In this document: positions 1-12,889 of the stretch, one piece after another
Position numbering within the stretch: the first letter of the stretch is position 1
Layout of the letters: each line of letters starts with the position of its first letter
NCBI GenBank assembly: GCA_021464245.1
Contig: JADCRB010000068.1
Span: 14,200,475 to 14,264,474, forward strand
Direction of reading: 5' to 3'
Source: Carallia brachiata
Taxonomy: Eukaryota; Streptophyta; Magnoliopsida; Malpighiales; Rhizophoraceae
DNA length: 64,000 nt
Made by a program: the position numbers and the translations under genes
Notes under the pieces: generated by a model
Told to the model about the DNA's origin: nothing
The model's input: only the letters and a program-made list of their open reading frames with translations
The model's database searches: none

Positions 1-16
1 AAATGCCTAATTTTGC

Positions 17-3000
17 ATGGCTTCCATTAGTTCCTCTGCTTCTCTCACTACCCATTTATTCAAACATGATGTTTTCTTGAGTTTCAGTGGCGAAGATACT
101 CGTCACAGCTTCATAAGCCATCTCCATTCTGCTTTGTGCCGAAAATCAATTAAAACTTTCATAGATGACGAGCTCCGAAGAGGAGAAGAGATATCACAGG
201 GGCTCTTGAATGCCATTGAAGGGTCCAAGTTTGCTGTTGTTGTCTTCTCCAAAGGCTATGCGTTTTCCAGATGGTGCTTAGACGAACTTGCGAAGATAGT
301 GGAGTGCATTGACACCCGAGGGCTGAAGGTCATCCCTGTATTCTACCATGTAGATCCATCAGATGTAAGGAAACAGAGTGGTATTTTGGCAGAAGCATTT
401 GCTGGGCATGAAGCCAATTTCAACTCAAATATGGAGAAACTGCAAAGATGGAGAGCGGCCTTGACTAGAGCTGCTAATCTGTCTGGATGGGCCACGCAGG
501 ATTGTAGGTACTGCTTCATTTCTCTTATGATGTTTTTCAATGTATTTACGTCTGATTTTTCCCTCGACCACAGTTATTTTATTTAATTGCAATATATGTA
601 TACACTCTTGCACTTGATAGGTTGGAGTCGGCCATCGTTGATGGAATCGTGAATTGCGTTTGGAAAGATTTGCAAAAGATGTGGCCTAGTTTTTTAAAAG
701 GCCTAGTGGGAATAGGTCCCAGCATTGAGCAACTCCAAACATTATTGTGCGGTGGGTCGTCAGATAATGTTTTTATCCTTGGAATTTGGGGGATGGGCGG
801 CATAGGGAAGACAACTATTGCTAGAGCTCTTTTTGGCCAAATTAAAAGTCAGTTTGAAAGGTGTTGTTTTCTTGAAAACGTTAGGGAAGTTTCAGAAAAA
901 CGTGGATTTGAAACTTTGGGAGAAACACTTCTTCAAAAGGTCTTAGAGGAGAGATGTATAAAAATCAACATGGCTGATATTCAAGAATTTTTCTATATGC
1001 TACATGATGTAAAGGTTTTACTTGTTCTTGATGATGTGGATGATACGAAGCAACTAGAGTACTTAGCCGGGGATCGGGGTCGGTTTGGTCCAGGAACTAG
1101 AATCATCATCACAAGCAGAGATAGGCAAGTGCTTAAAAGCTTAGCTGATGAGATATATGAGGTGAAGGCATTGTCGTATTCTTGTGCTATTCAAGTTTTT
1201 AGTTTGCACGCCTTTAAACATGATGTTCCGAAATATGATCTCAGAGACTTGTCACAGTTGGTTGTTGGTTATGCTAATGGTGTTCCTTTAGCCCTCAAAG
1301 TGTTGGGTTCCTCCTTGTTTGGTAAAAGTAAAAAAGAGTGGGAAAGTAGCCTGAAGAAATTGGGAAACGCTCTTCATAAGGGAATCCAAGATGTATTGAG
1401 AATTAGCTGCGTTGGCTTAGATAAGGAAGAGAAAGAGATCTTTCTTTGGATTGCTTGTCATTTTAACCATTTAAAAAAGGATTATATTATCCATTTACTA
1501 GACAGTTGCGGCTTTTCTACTGAAATTGGATTAAGTATTCTCCTTAATAAATCTCTCCTAACTGTTTCAAAGACTGGTTTGATAGAGATGCATGACCTTT
1601 TAGAAGAAATGGGCAGAGAACTTGTCTGCGAAGAATCAGAAGATCCAGCTGAACGTAGTAGGTTGTGGAATCAAAAAGACATATATCAAGTATTCAAAAA
1701 AAATTCGGTAAGATTTGAGAGTAATAAATTTTCTATTTTTACGGTGTTTGAAGCTTTTATTTAACTGGTGCATGTGAAGGCAACCTGTCTGTTAAAGTAT
1801 ATTTTATGAAATTGACTTGTAATAATATTGACTTACGTTTCCTCTGCTGTCTTTCCATGGCTTGTTAGGGTACCAGAAAGATAAAAAGCATACGGTTGGA
1901 GACTAGTAACATGAAAGAGGTGCAGCTGCATCCGGATACCTTTGCAACGATGTCGAATCTTCAATTTCTCGAAATCCATGATTATGATTGTCTTTCCAAA
2001 TCTAAAGTGCACTTTCCGAAAGGCATCAGTGGCTTTCCTGATGAGTTAAGAATTCTGTATTGGGATGGATACTCGTTGAAATCTTTGTCAGAAAATTTCG
2101 ACCCAGAGAACCTAATTTGTCTTCATTTGCCGAACAACAATATCATTGAACTATTCCACGAGGGAACTCAGGTACTTGCTACATTTGTGTACAATTGTTA
2201 TTAAAATTTACAAAAATCAAAGATAGTTTCTAACTTTTAAATTACATTTTGTTTTAAATGGTGAAAATGTTATACCATATATTTTTTCACCACACTACAT
2301 TTAGTTTCTAACAATTGTTGATGATATACCGTACATTTCCTTTATCAGTTTGGAAACTGTCTTTGAGAAACATACTTAACGATAACAATGACACATAATA
2401 GACATGCTAATTTTTAATTTCTTGTATTGTTTATTGTTTAGAGGAGGTGACAAAATATGTTCACATGTCATATATTACATAAAATCAATATATTGCATAA
2501 GATTTTGTATTTTTGGAGACACTCCAACAGTTAGAATTCAAATTTCTATTATAAAAGTTTCAGGTTCTAACTTTGAAAAGAGAGAATATAAGATTTATAA
2601 AAAAGATAAAAACTATCTTATTATATAGTTTATAATTTAATGTATCTCACCCACACACACACGTGCGTAGGATTTTTATCGAACCCAGGTTAATTAGACT
2701 AGTTGAATGGAACGTGCCGTGAATTTACTTCCGTTGAATAGTTTCCACACGTGCATGAGTTTATCCTTAAATTTTAATGCAAAAAGTAAAAAAAATTAAG
2801 TGATCATTTCAAGTATATCATATATGAGCTGAAGTATACTAATGTCCTTTAAATAAAACTTTTTGTTATGAAACATGGATACACATAAAGTATATTACTT
2901 CTGTTTATCCTTGTATTGTACTTCATTTTAACATTATTTAGAGCGCGAGATAATAAAAGAAAAAAAAGATGTGATGTTATGATAAATAATTAACATAAGC

Positions 3001-4260
3001 ATATATACATTATTCAAGAGATGGAAATAAAAAAAAAATGCATTAATAATAACACAATGAAAATTTGAAGATAACGCAAAATAGATAAAAAAAAAATATA
3101 GATAAATAACATTTTGGAATCTTAAAATTTTATGCTAAGTTTAAATATAATACAACGGTATTTTTATACCACATTATTGAAGTTTTACAGCACATTATTG
3201 AGGTTTTATATTGGTTTTCAAACACCTTGTACTAAAACAATTTTTGCATGTACAACCTAATTTTTTCATTTTAACAAAAGATTTAAGAACTTTATTATGA
3301 TTTTCAAATATATAATATAAGATAAAATAATTGTATTATATTTTTACCCAATGTATCTAGTATAGAAGATTGATATGTATAGTCATACTCTTTTCTTTTA
3401 AATTGCTTTATAGGTAATTATATTTTGTATTGTGCCTATCCACGATCATATTCAAAACACAACCAAGAGAATCAAGATTATAAGATTTTTTTTTTTTAAA
3501 GGAATGATGCATTCCAAATGACAATTAAAATTTAAAAGTGATGTGAAATAAATTCATTACATAAATAAATATATTTTAGAATCTAAAAAACTATATGATA
3601 AAATTTTAATAATAATTTACCACACATATGTACCATATCGTTGAAGTTTTATGGGTTAATTACTTAAAAAAATCATCAATTTTGTATGAATTAATAAATA
3701 TATCATGACTTTTAAAAAATAACAATTTGGATTCTGTAGGATTTTTTTTTAACAAATATATCACATCGTTTAATTTAGTTAACAGAAATCGTTAAAATAA
3801 GTGAAGTGGCACGCTGACCAAGTAAAAATGATTATATGTACATAAAGTAAAACACCTATTTAATTGAATAAATGGATTGGGCCAGTCCAATAATCTCTTC
3901 ATTTGAAATGGATCCTAAATGAGCGTTTTATTTTATGTACATATCATCATTTTTACTTAGTCAACATACTACTTCACTTATTTTAACAATTTTTGTTCAC
4001 TAAATTTAATGGTATGATATATTTGTTAGAAAAAAATTTTATGAAATCTAAATTGTTAATTTTTTAAAGTCATGATATATTTGTTAATTCATACAAAGTT
4101 AATGATTTTTTAATAATTAACCCAAGTTTTATAGCATATTATTGAAAGTTTACGCAAGGTAGCAAATGATTTTTAAGTGTGAGTATATGGTATAAGGTGA
4201 CATCAAAATAGTGGCTAATTGATGTATCATATACTTTACCATTGTATACGTCTCGCTATT

Positions 4261-4291
<31 letters not shown>

Positions 4292-7200
4292 TCTAGAAAA
4301 TGTCTTAAAAATAATACACCACCATTGGATTTTTAAGTTAGGGTTAATATAAAAAAATATTATTTTTGTGTTATTTAACAAATTTAAAACAATTATTAAA
4401 AAATAATAATTTAATATAATTAGATTCTTTTATGACAAACTTATTACACCATTAATTCATACTAACAAACTGTTAGTTGAATATAGGGATATACATTTAT
4501 TTAGTCTTAAACTTTTAAATTTTTTTTCATTTAAGTTCTAAACTTTTTTTAAATTTCATTTCAGTTATAAACTTTTTTATTTTACTCCAAATCAGTCTTT
4601 CTATTAATCAAACCGTTAAAAATTAACGTTTACTAACAAAAATTATTTTAAAAAAGTAAAATACACTATTTCAATTCACCAGTTAACATAAATACGTTGT
4701 ATAATTTAAAAAAAATAAAAAATCTAAAATCTCAACTTACATGTTACTATTTGAGAGTAAAATACAAGCATTTAATAGCAAAAAAAATTTAAATAATATA
4801 TTTTATTTTTTTAAAAAAATTTTCATTAGTCAACAGTAATTTTTAACGATTTGACTAACAGAATGACTGATTTGGAACAAAATCAAAAAGTTTAAAACTG
4901 AAATAAAATTTAAAAAAAATTTAAAATTTAAATTAAAAAAAATTTAAAGATTTAAAACTAAATAAATCCATAAATATATAGCACCTACACGTATAAAAGA
5001 ATTAACCACATTGCTTGTCACATGACATGACAATTTAATTATTTTTTATTTTTAAAATTTTATTTAAATTTAATGAAAATAAGAATAAAATCCAATAAAA
5101 AACAAAAAGTAAGAAATTAAAAAAACTGTCTCTTCTTCTTTCTGTCTTCTCGATCTCTCATCAAACAACTCAGAATAAAAGACCCCAAATCAAATCCCAT
5201 AACCCTACAATCAAACTCTTTCTTTCTTGGATGTGAAATGATGTGATATGCTTGAGGGAGGAAGGATGAGGTGGGATCGATTGAAGTAAGGCGCATTGCG
5301 GTGGTACGTCGTTTTCTGGCGGCGGCCGCGGCACAGGATGGAAGAGCAAATCTAAAGGGAGGACGAGTGGTAGAAGTAGTAGGGTTTTCCAGTCATCTTG
5401 TCTTGGAGCGCCGTCTTCTGAATCTGATGATGAGTGTTGCATCGATGAATCTTCTCATAGAGCGATGAATCTTCTTCTTCTTCTTCTTTTCTTTCTCAGG
5501 GGTTTCTGATTTTTTTTTTTATTTTATGGTGAGTGATTTTGATTTTTAAAAGAAAGGAAGAAAAATGAAAAAGAAAATAAATCAAATTGTGGATGATGTT
5601 TGTTAATATCATTGAAGTCTCTCCAGAAGTTCTCAAGCTGCGATTTGAGGGTTTTTTGTTTTGGTTTGTTTGATGAACTGAAGGAATAGAGAGAAAGAGG
5701 GAGGATAAAGGATTTTTTTTCATGTTTGTTTGTTTGTTTTTATTAAATTTAATTTTTATTATTTAATTTTGAATATTTTAAAAATAAAATTTTTTTAAAA
5801 TAATATGTGTCACGTCACATAATCAATTTTTTACATGATGATAAATCATGTTTTCAACTAATAGATTTTATCAATGTGAATTAATAATATGTTAAATTTA
5901 TTATAAAATAATATAATTATATTAAATTTGTTAAAAATTAAAAATTTTAAATTTATTAAATGATTCAAAAATAAATAATTTTTTTTATATTAATTTTTTA
6001 AGTTATTAAATTTATTTTTTTGAGAAATATTTTAAATTAGTTAAATTATGTAACTTTTAGGCAGAATCACAATTGACAAAACTTGTTAAAATTTTCGTTT
6101 GCCAATAGTAAAAAAATTTGAATGTGAAACGAATCAACGTAACAGTTTGCTCAACTCGGTTAAGTTTATTTAATTTTAAGAAATAAATAATTTTTTAAAC
6201 ATAAAGTTATTTTAATGTTATAATTGAGTGCACAATAACTAATGATATAAAAATTTATTTTACAACATAGAAATAGAATTTTCAACTAATAGGTTTGTCC
6301 GGTTTTATTTTCAATCTATAATTAGATTAAATCGAGCCGAGGAAAATTGTGTAGAAATCAAGAATTGAACTAAATGAAAATTCTTAAAGGATCAAATTCA
6401 ATGAGATAAATTTAATTGTTAGTTCCAAGTATCTTGGTCTAATCATTTTTGCGTTTGAAACTAAGAGACCATTGAGTTATTTAATTGCACAATGTCTAAT
6501 TGCTAAATATGTTTGTCATAATTATTTCATTGATTTATTGTTGACAAGAATACTTAGTACACTGATAAGGTGATTTTTGAAAAAGACTAAAATCAAGTAG
6601 AAAAAGAATATGTACATAATTTAACGGGTTAAACTATGAAAAGCAACTAATTGTGGGTTCCACAATTAAGTCACATTTGGTAAGGAATGTTTGGTTCTTG
6701 TGCCTTTTCTAAATGAATTATGTGTAATTGTGCAAAAGATTTTGAGTCCAAAAAAAGATTTTTCCTTTTATAATCTTGTTTGCACAAACAAATCCTAGCC
6801 TCACCAAAATATTTAGGTTTCTGACGTAGCTCTGTGTTTTCTCCGTCCTCACAGGATTTGACCAAATTAAGATTGATTGACCTCAGGGGCTCTCAACAAC
6901 TGTGCAAGATTCACAACCTCTCACAGGCTCGACATATTAGAGAATTATATCTGACCGAATGCCCAAAGTTTAGGAGTCCTGACGACTTCAGTGACTTGAA
7001 ATCCCTTGCAAGGCTTGACCTCTCAGGTTGTTCAATGCTTGAAACTTTCCCAAAAGTCCCACAAAGCATAGTTTGGTTAAATTTAAGTGCCACTACTATC
7101 AAAGAGGTGCCCTCAGAATTGGTTGAATGTCTCGAAAATCTTGTTGAGCTGCATATGCGGGATTGTTCTCAGCTTAAGCTTCTCCCAACTAATATTGATT

Positions 7201-8649
7201 TGAAATCTCTTGTGAAACTTCATTTTTCGGGCTGTTCAGCTTTAAAGACGTTTCCGGAGATCTCGAAGAATTTAGAAGAATTATATTTGGACAAGACTGC
7301 GATAACACAAGTGCCCTCATCAGTTGCATGCCTCAGTCGTCTTCGCCGCTTGTCCATGAAAGGCTGCAGTGAGCTAGGAATACTGCCAAGCACCATCTGG
7401 AAGCTACAGTCTCCTAAAGGACTTCGTCTGGATGGCTGCTCAAGTCTAGCAGAATTCCCCCAAACCATAGAGGAGGAGGAGCAGCAAGAGGAGAACTTCT
7501 TCTTAGATCGTCTGCAATATTCGTCTTTATCAGATTGCAATCCCGTGAAATTGCCAACCGACCTCGGACGTTTGTGCTCCTCATTAACAGAGCTGCATTT
7601 AAGAGAAAATCGTTTTGAGACCTTCCCCTCGAGCATCAAACAACTTTCTGAACTGAAGATTCTTGATGTATCTGAATGCAAAAGCCTTCAGTCCTTACCA
7701 GATCTTCCACCGAATCTAGTACGGATAATGGCTTATGGTTGCACGTCGTTGGAAACAGTAGGACTAACAAATCTGTCGTTTGAGTTGGATTACTTTGTCC
7801 AGCGCTATTTCAACTTCGCAGAATGCTTTAAATTGGATCACAAGGGAAGCGTGGACGTGTTGCATGCACTGATGAGAAATCCACAACTATCCAATTTCAT
7901 AAATGAAAATCTGTACAAGGTCTCTCCTTTCTCTCAGCTCTACCCACTACTATTTTCTGATAATTTTTTTCCATCATTTTATTGATATTAAAAGAATAAT
8001 ATATTTTGATGTACAGGCTGATTTTAAAGTACCTTGCAGTTTTAAAGTAATACATACGGGGAGTAAGATTCCAGGGTGGTTCGAGTATCAAAGCGTTGGA
8101 GATTCAATTAGCTTCCAGCTTCGGCCAAATTGGCTTGACGATGGCTTATGGGCCTTTGCTATTGGCTTTGTTTACCAGCCATGCAGCAGTGCAGGATGCG
8201 GAGAAAGTACATTTTATTATGAATTACATATTGGAGACTTTCCTTTCCGTCGTCAAACAAAGCTACCCCAGAGTACTGTTTTAAACGGATATGGCACTGA
8301 GACAGAGCGCTTGGTCTTGAGATTTGATCGTGAATTGTATAGTGTGATACTTAAGTATGCCCATGTACTTACTCAATCCAACCACGATGTTGCCTCAATG
8401 AAGTTCGAGTTCCAACGTGATTTAACATGTGGGTGCGCTTGCAAGATAAAAATGTGGGGGGTCAATCCACTGTATGTTCGAGAGGAGAGGTACAACACAT
8501 TGCAACTGCTGCCATTAGAAAGACCTGCAAAAGCAGCTTGTGTAAATGACAGATGCCCAGATGCGGATGAACTCGGTGGAAAGAGGGGCTCCAGCGAGAC
8601 GGGTGAAGAACCGCATTCTGAAAGATTGAAATGTCAGCATCAGCATTAG
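17..8649 (+). CDS. TIR-NB-LRR (TNL) intracellular immune receptor, five exons, apparently intact
   Basis: Exons inferred from GT-AG junctions and frame: 17-507, 621-1707, 1869-2171, 6855-7919, 8017-8649. The joined length is 3579 nt, giving 1192 residues with no internal stop. The TIR domain (about residues 14-163) begins HDVFLSFSGEDTR, and its predicted catalytic Glu is E90 in CLDEL. The NB-ARC shows the P-loop GMGGIGKTT (221-229), kinase-2 KVLLVLDDVD (295-304), RNBS-B GTRIIITSRDR (from about 322), GVPLALKV (384-391) and MHD (487-489). Leucine-rich repeats occupy about 527-900. The last exon carries the post-LRR/C-JID region (IPGWFEYQSVGD). Known role of the family: effector recognition, NADase signalling by the TIR domain, and EDS1-dependent cell death. 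The ATG at 17 is the natural start, as 16 bases precede it and the promoter lies outside the window. One oddity is RNBS-D, which reads FLWIACHF where FLDIACFF is usual. The third intron is 4.7 kb because of transposons. The ligand cannot be told from sequence. Confidence 0.93.
3653..4123. mobile_element. Mutator-type MITE with long terminal inverted repeats (GGGTTAATTA ends)
   Basis: The element begins GGGTTAATTA and ends TAATTAACCC. The two halves are near-mirror images over roughly 200 bp each, so the element is almost a complete foldback. It is flanked by an exact 9-bp direct repeat, AAGTTTTAT, at 3644-3652 and 4124-4132. Long inverted repeats with a 9-bp target duplication are the signature of Mutator-like (MULE) derivatives. 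No coding capacity. It lies in intron 3 of the TNL gene. Confidence 0.88.
4487..4975. mobile_element. Palindromic MITE (GGATATA ends) nested in the Pack-MULE arm
   Basis: The sequence from 4487 (GGATATACATTTATTTAG) is mirrored by the sequence ending at 4975 (CTAAATAAATCCATAAAT). Internal inverted homology extends for well over 100 bp per side, including a shared segment around CCAAATCAGTC. It is flanked by ATATAG at 4481-4486 and 4976-4981. Removing it restores alignment between the two arms of the surrounding element, so it inserted later. A second member of the family is at about 62203-62627. The superfamily is not assigned, because the outermost bases of the two ends do not match well. Confidence 0.65.
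5125..5730 (-). other. Candidate captured gene fragment inside the Pack-MULE
   Basis: Read on the minus strand, this segment has CT-rich, UTR-like sequence, then GAAGAAGA repeats and an open frame at 5442-5170 that begins MQHSSSDSEDGAPRQDDW and becomes proline/leucine-rich. The core around 5310-5340 is very GC-rich (GGCGGCGGCCGCGG), unlike the surrounding AT-rich intron. I do not recognise the protein. It may be the 5' UTR and first exon of a host gene that the element picked up. It could also be chance low-complexity sequence. Confidence 0.35.
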
Positions 8650-9454
8650 CGGAGTGGGGTTCTACACTTATGCCAATTCTGATTAATTTTTGAAGGAGTG
8701 TATTTGTATTTAATTTTTAAAAAATAACAAAATAGATATTTAGTAAATTTTTTAGTGTTGTTTTAAATTTTACTTATTTTTTTATTTGATTTCTAATAGC
8801 ACTTAATTGAAAAGTAGTTTTGGGCTACTTTTTGTTACTTTTTAGATTATTTTTTTATTTTTTAATATTAATAATAATTTATATAGGCTAAATTATCTTT
8901 AAAAAATATTTATATAATTTTATTATTATTCTTTTTACTTGACACATGAATTAGATATGTTAATTTATTTTATTATTATTTGTATAATTTTAATAATTTT
9001 TTTAAACATTTTTAAATAATATTTTTTTCACTTCAATTTTTTTAATATTGAAATTTATATAAAAAAATTTCAAATATAATAATTTTTATCATTTAATAAA
9101 AATTAATATTTTTTTAAAAAACTTAAAAATTAAGTAAAATAATTCTCAATATTATTTATAAAATATTATTTTAAAATATAAAATTATAAAATATAAAAAT
9201 AAAATTTATAATATGATATATATACACAAATTATATGTCTAAATTAGACATTTTATTATTTAATAGTAACAGTAAGTATAAAATTAATCAAATACTTTAT
9301 TAATTTTATCAGTAATTAACAATAACAAGTAGAAATCAGTAATAACAATCAGTAACAGTAACATTCAATAGTTAACCCAAACAGACTTTTAGCCTTTAAT
9401 TGCTATGAGTTATTTGTTATTCAAAACTCCCTTTGCTTCCTTTATTAATTATAA
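8650..9454. other. AT-rich spacer downstream of the TNL gene
   Basis: This holds the 3' UTR and terminator of the TNL gene followed by very AT-rich sequence. I see no coding sequence and no clear poly(A) signal choice. CAGTAACA-type short repeats occur near 9300-9370. Confidence 0.5.
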
Positions 9455-11304
9455 CTAGAAAATAGTTTGCCAGATGTGCGAACTTAATAATTTTTTTAAT
9501 TAATTAAATATATATTTTGTAATTACACTCATATTAACTATTATTTTTTTCTTTTAAAAGTTGTTGAATTGTAAAAAAAAAAATCTAACCCAGAAGATAA
9601 TATCAAGACAATGGATGCAAAATGTCTATTGTTTATGGCCTAATGTTTGCAAGCAAAAAAAAAATTTGAAACTCAAATACAATAAACGTAATATTCGTAA
9701 AATATTATGATTATTATGAATATAATATTGAATTATCTAACAATAACATGAAAAATCAAGATAAATTATAAGCACTAATTGGGTGGAAATATTAAAATAT
9801 AAAATTGAGAAATCTAATTAAGAGAATGTAAAGAAAATAATCAGAAAAAGAATATCAAACTTCTTAACGCCAAAAATATTCTCACATAATTATATGTAAA
9901 AAAATATTATAATAAAAAAAACTAAAATAACTATAATCAATCATAAATACTAACATTGATAAGAAATTATTTAGATATGAAAGCTAAAAAATGAAATTAA
10001 GAAATTTAATTCGAAGAAAACAAAACAATTATAATGTAAACAAAGATACTTGTACTTTTATAATGTAAAAAAGAAGGTTGCAGAATCCTAAAATCTATTA
10101 AAATTAGAATTTTAATTTTAATATAATATTAAAAAAGACTACAATTATTGAAATCTTATTTATATTAGAATACTAACAATAATTATAATTGTTGAGAATT
10201 TCTTAAATTAAAAATTCAAAAATCTTAAAATTAAGCTTAAACATGTGAATGTTTACTCTAATCCCGTCTCAAGAAAGAGGATTTAAGAATAATTTTTTTT
10301 CTCTTTTTTGTCTTTTATAAGTACTAAATTTGATAAAAATTTAAAAAAATTGCATCTAATTTTCAATATCATGCACGTATAAATACCCCAGCCATGCAAT
10401 ACTCATCGCTCCAACTAAGCTTTTTTTTTTTTTTTTTTTTTAAGGCAAATTTCACCTAAGTTATTCAAGAAAACAATGTTTTGGCCATTCAAAAACAACT
10501 CCAGATGTCTGTGAGAGTAGGAACATGTAATGAACCCCCAAATGGTTGAAGAGTTACTTATATATGTATACGATGACAATTTTTAATCTTTTTAAAAAAA
10601 ATTGGTATATCTCGTCTCACAATTGCCAACTAAAATAGTACCCAAGTTATCGAATATCTTATATATATATATATATATATATGTACACAATTGGACACAC
10701 AAAACAGGTTATGCGATTTATGATATATAGCTTACAAAAAGAAGTATGCGATTCACGACAATACACCAAAGAAAAATCTGTATACGTTAAATTAAAAAAA
10801 GAATTACCTTTATTTTATCAATTAAAAGTTCCCTTACTTTAGCTGCTCGAGAGATCCTACTTTGAGGATTTGAGACATGAGGCTATGCCGTTGCTACACA
10901 GGTCTAAAGACTAATCAATTATAATTGAGAAAAAAAATTTAACAAAAAAAAAATTCTAGTTAAGAGGATTATAAGCATTAAGTTTGATGAAATTTTATTT
11001 CAATGAAAAAACTAAAATTTAAAATCGAGAAATTTGATTAAAAAAAGAAAAAAATTAATGAAAAGAAAAGATATTTGTGTTTTTATAATGTGAGAAAGAG
11101 TATACATATGAGAATTTTAAATCTATAGAAACTGAAATCCTAATTTTATTGTAATACTAAAAAATATTATTATAATTGTTGAGAATTTGTTAATTTAAAA
11201 AATTTAAAAATTTAGAAATTAAGTTTTTGACAATTTAAGCATAGGAGGCTGCCACCTAATTAAGCATGTGAATATTTTCTATTCTTATGTTATTATATTT
11301 AATA
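9455..11304 (-). mobile_element. Helitron-like unit 1 (outer 3' end of the array)
   Basis: The 3' end on the minus strand is CTAG at 9458-9455, followed by T in flanking DNA, as expected for insertion between A and T. Its hairpin (GTTTGC/GCGAAC around 9464-9482) has decayed. A 5'-like segment near 10200-10265 (ACATGTGAATGTTTACTC) suggests an internal fusion or deletion. A T24 run at about 10418 and a (TA)n tract at about 10656-10682 lie inside. Confidence 0.55.
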
Positions 11305-12889
11305 TTAGTATTAAGACCTGCGCAATGCGCGGGTTTATTAAATTTGTTGATACTAACTTTGATAAAAACTGTATTAAGACTGACGAATCAGATAGGTTAT
11401 TATATTTACTACTCTAAAAATACATGAATAATAGTTACTATAAATTGAGTAAATAAGTAATACATTATAAGTGAGTAAATTGAACATCTAACTATAATTA
11501 TAACTATAAATAATGAGAGAATCTTCTAAAAAATTATATATATATATATATATATAATTTAAATCCTAATATTAATTTTAGTATATAATTTTTGAAATCC
11601 AGTATTCTTTTGAGTATGAACATATTACTAAAATTAACTCGCACTACTACCAAGAAAGATATGTGCAAATAATAATATAAAACACTTAAAAAAATTTACG
11701 TGCAAATAGATATGCTAACACTGTCGATTAAACTGTGACTTCTACTTGATATTGAAATTTATAGTGTTGTGCACTCAACACTTTAATTGAGTTTGAGTCT
11801 TATTAAGAATTTAAAAAAAAATTTTTTGCCACCAATTTTTGACATAATCAAATACTTGCCGACATATATGTACATGTGAATAAAAATCACGTGAATAATT
11901 TTACCGTATCTCTAATGTGATATTTTCCTAAACTATGAGATCACATTAAGGTTTTGGAATTAACAAATGAATTCAATGCATAATATCTCCCCAGCTAAGA
12001 ATCAAAGAATAAATTACTAAGAATAATTCATAAAATATCTCCAAAAGTAAAAATAAGGCGTTGCAATTAAAAAAAAAAGAAAAAAAGAAAGAAGAAACAT
12101 AGGGCTTAATAATTTTTGGTACATACGTAAGGCTTAATAATGAATAATATATGAAGAATTATGAACATGTTGAACACATAAATAAAAAGGCAATGAAATT
12201 AAGATTAATAAGAATTGTAGGAGAGATTGATTATTACATTAATGCTCAATTTAGAAGAATAAATACGGTAAAATATTTAAGAACATTCTCTATTGTCATC
12301 TTTAATATTTATTTGCATATTTTTGGGCTTAGGTGATATTAATTTACTTTAGTCACCTTTTGAACTATCAAAGCATCGCCAACCTTTGACCTCTAACTTT
12401 CCAAACTACATGAACCAAACGTCCGACTGTTTGAGGCAAGGAAGGAAGGTAATTTACTTTAGTCAGCCATTAATCTGCAAAAAAAAAAATATATAATTAA
12501 AATATCATCGGAGGGCAAAAAAAATAATAAAAAAACAGCCATGGCATATATGCCATGAGAAATAGAGAATTGAGAAATTTAGTTAAGAAAAAGCAAATAA
12601 AAATAATGCAAATAAAGGATAACTGTACTTTTATAATGTGAAAAAGAGTAGTGTATGTATATGAGAATTCTAAAGTCCATTAGAATTGAAATTTTAATTT
12701 TAATAGAATACTAAAAAAACTATGATTATTGAAATCTAAATTCTATTATAATACTATGAAAGATTACAGTTATTAAAAATATAGTAAATTTAAAAATTCA
12801 AAAATTTAGAAATTAAGATTTTGAGAATTTACCAGAGAGTACCACGTAAATATATGAATATTCTATAACTTTCCATATTTTATATATGA
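11305..12889 (-). mobile_element. Helitron-like unit 2
   Basis: The 3' end is CTAA at 11308-11305 with a hairpin at 11316-11334 (ACCTGCGCAATGCGCGGGT on +). The 5' end is TC at 12889-12888. No ORF in the unit is recognisable. A (TA)n tract lies at about 11531-11556. Confidence 0.65.

Larger units (their letters stand above)
4341..5996. mobile_element. Pack-MULE-like element with diverged inverted repeats, carrying a non-TE insert
   Basis: The left end GGGTTAATAT and right end ATATTAATTT are inverted copies if the terminal CCC has decayed to TTT. They are bounded by the 9-bp repeat TTTAAGTTA at 4332-4340 and 5997-6005. The inverted repeats run inward for a few hundred bp with many substitutions; the left arm is interrupted by a nested MITE at 4487-4975. 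The interior, about 5125-5730, is much more GC-rich than the arms and resembles 5' UTR plus coding sequence of a host gene read on the minus strand. A MULE carrying a gene fragment is by definition a Pack-MULE. The end assignment is mine, from the duplication and the inverted homology. Confidence 0.7.
2172..6854 (+). other. Large third intron of the TNL gene
   Basis: The donor GTACTT follows codon CAG and the acceptor ends CCTCACAG before GATTTG, in phase 0. The boundary falls where TNL genes usually split the first LRR exon from the second. The intron is 4683 bp, against 113, 161 and 97 bp for the other three. About 2.1 kb of it is accounted for by the two elements at 3653-4123 and 4341-5996. 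The rest is AT-rich with no convincing coding sequence. Confidence 0.85.

Noticed and set aside
5271..5468. Plus-strand frame in the GC-rich part of the Pack-MULE
   Set aside because: It is antisense to the UTR-like, minus-strand reading and has no recognisable motif.
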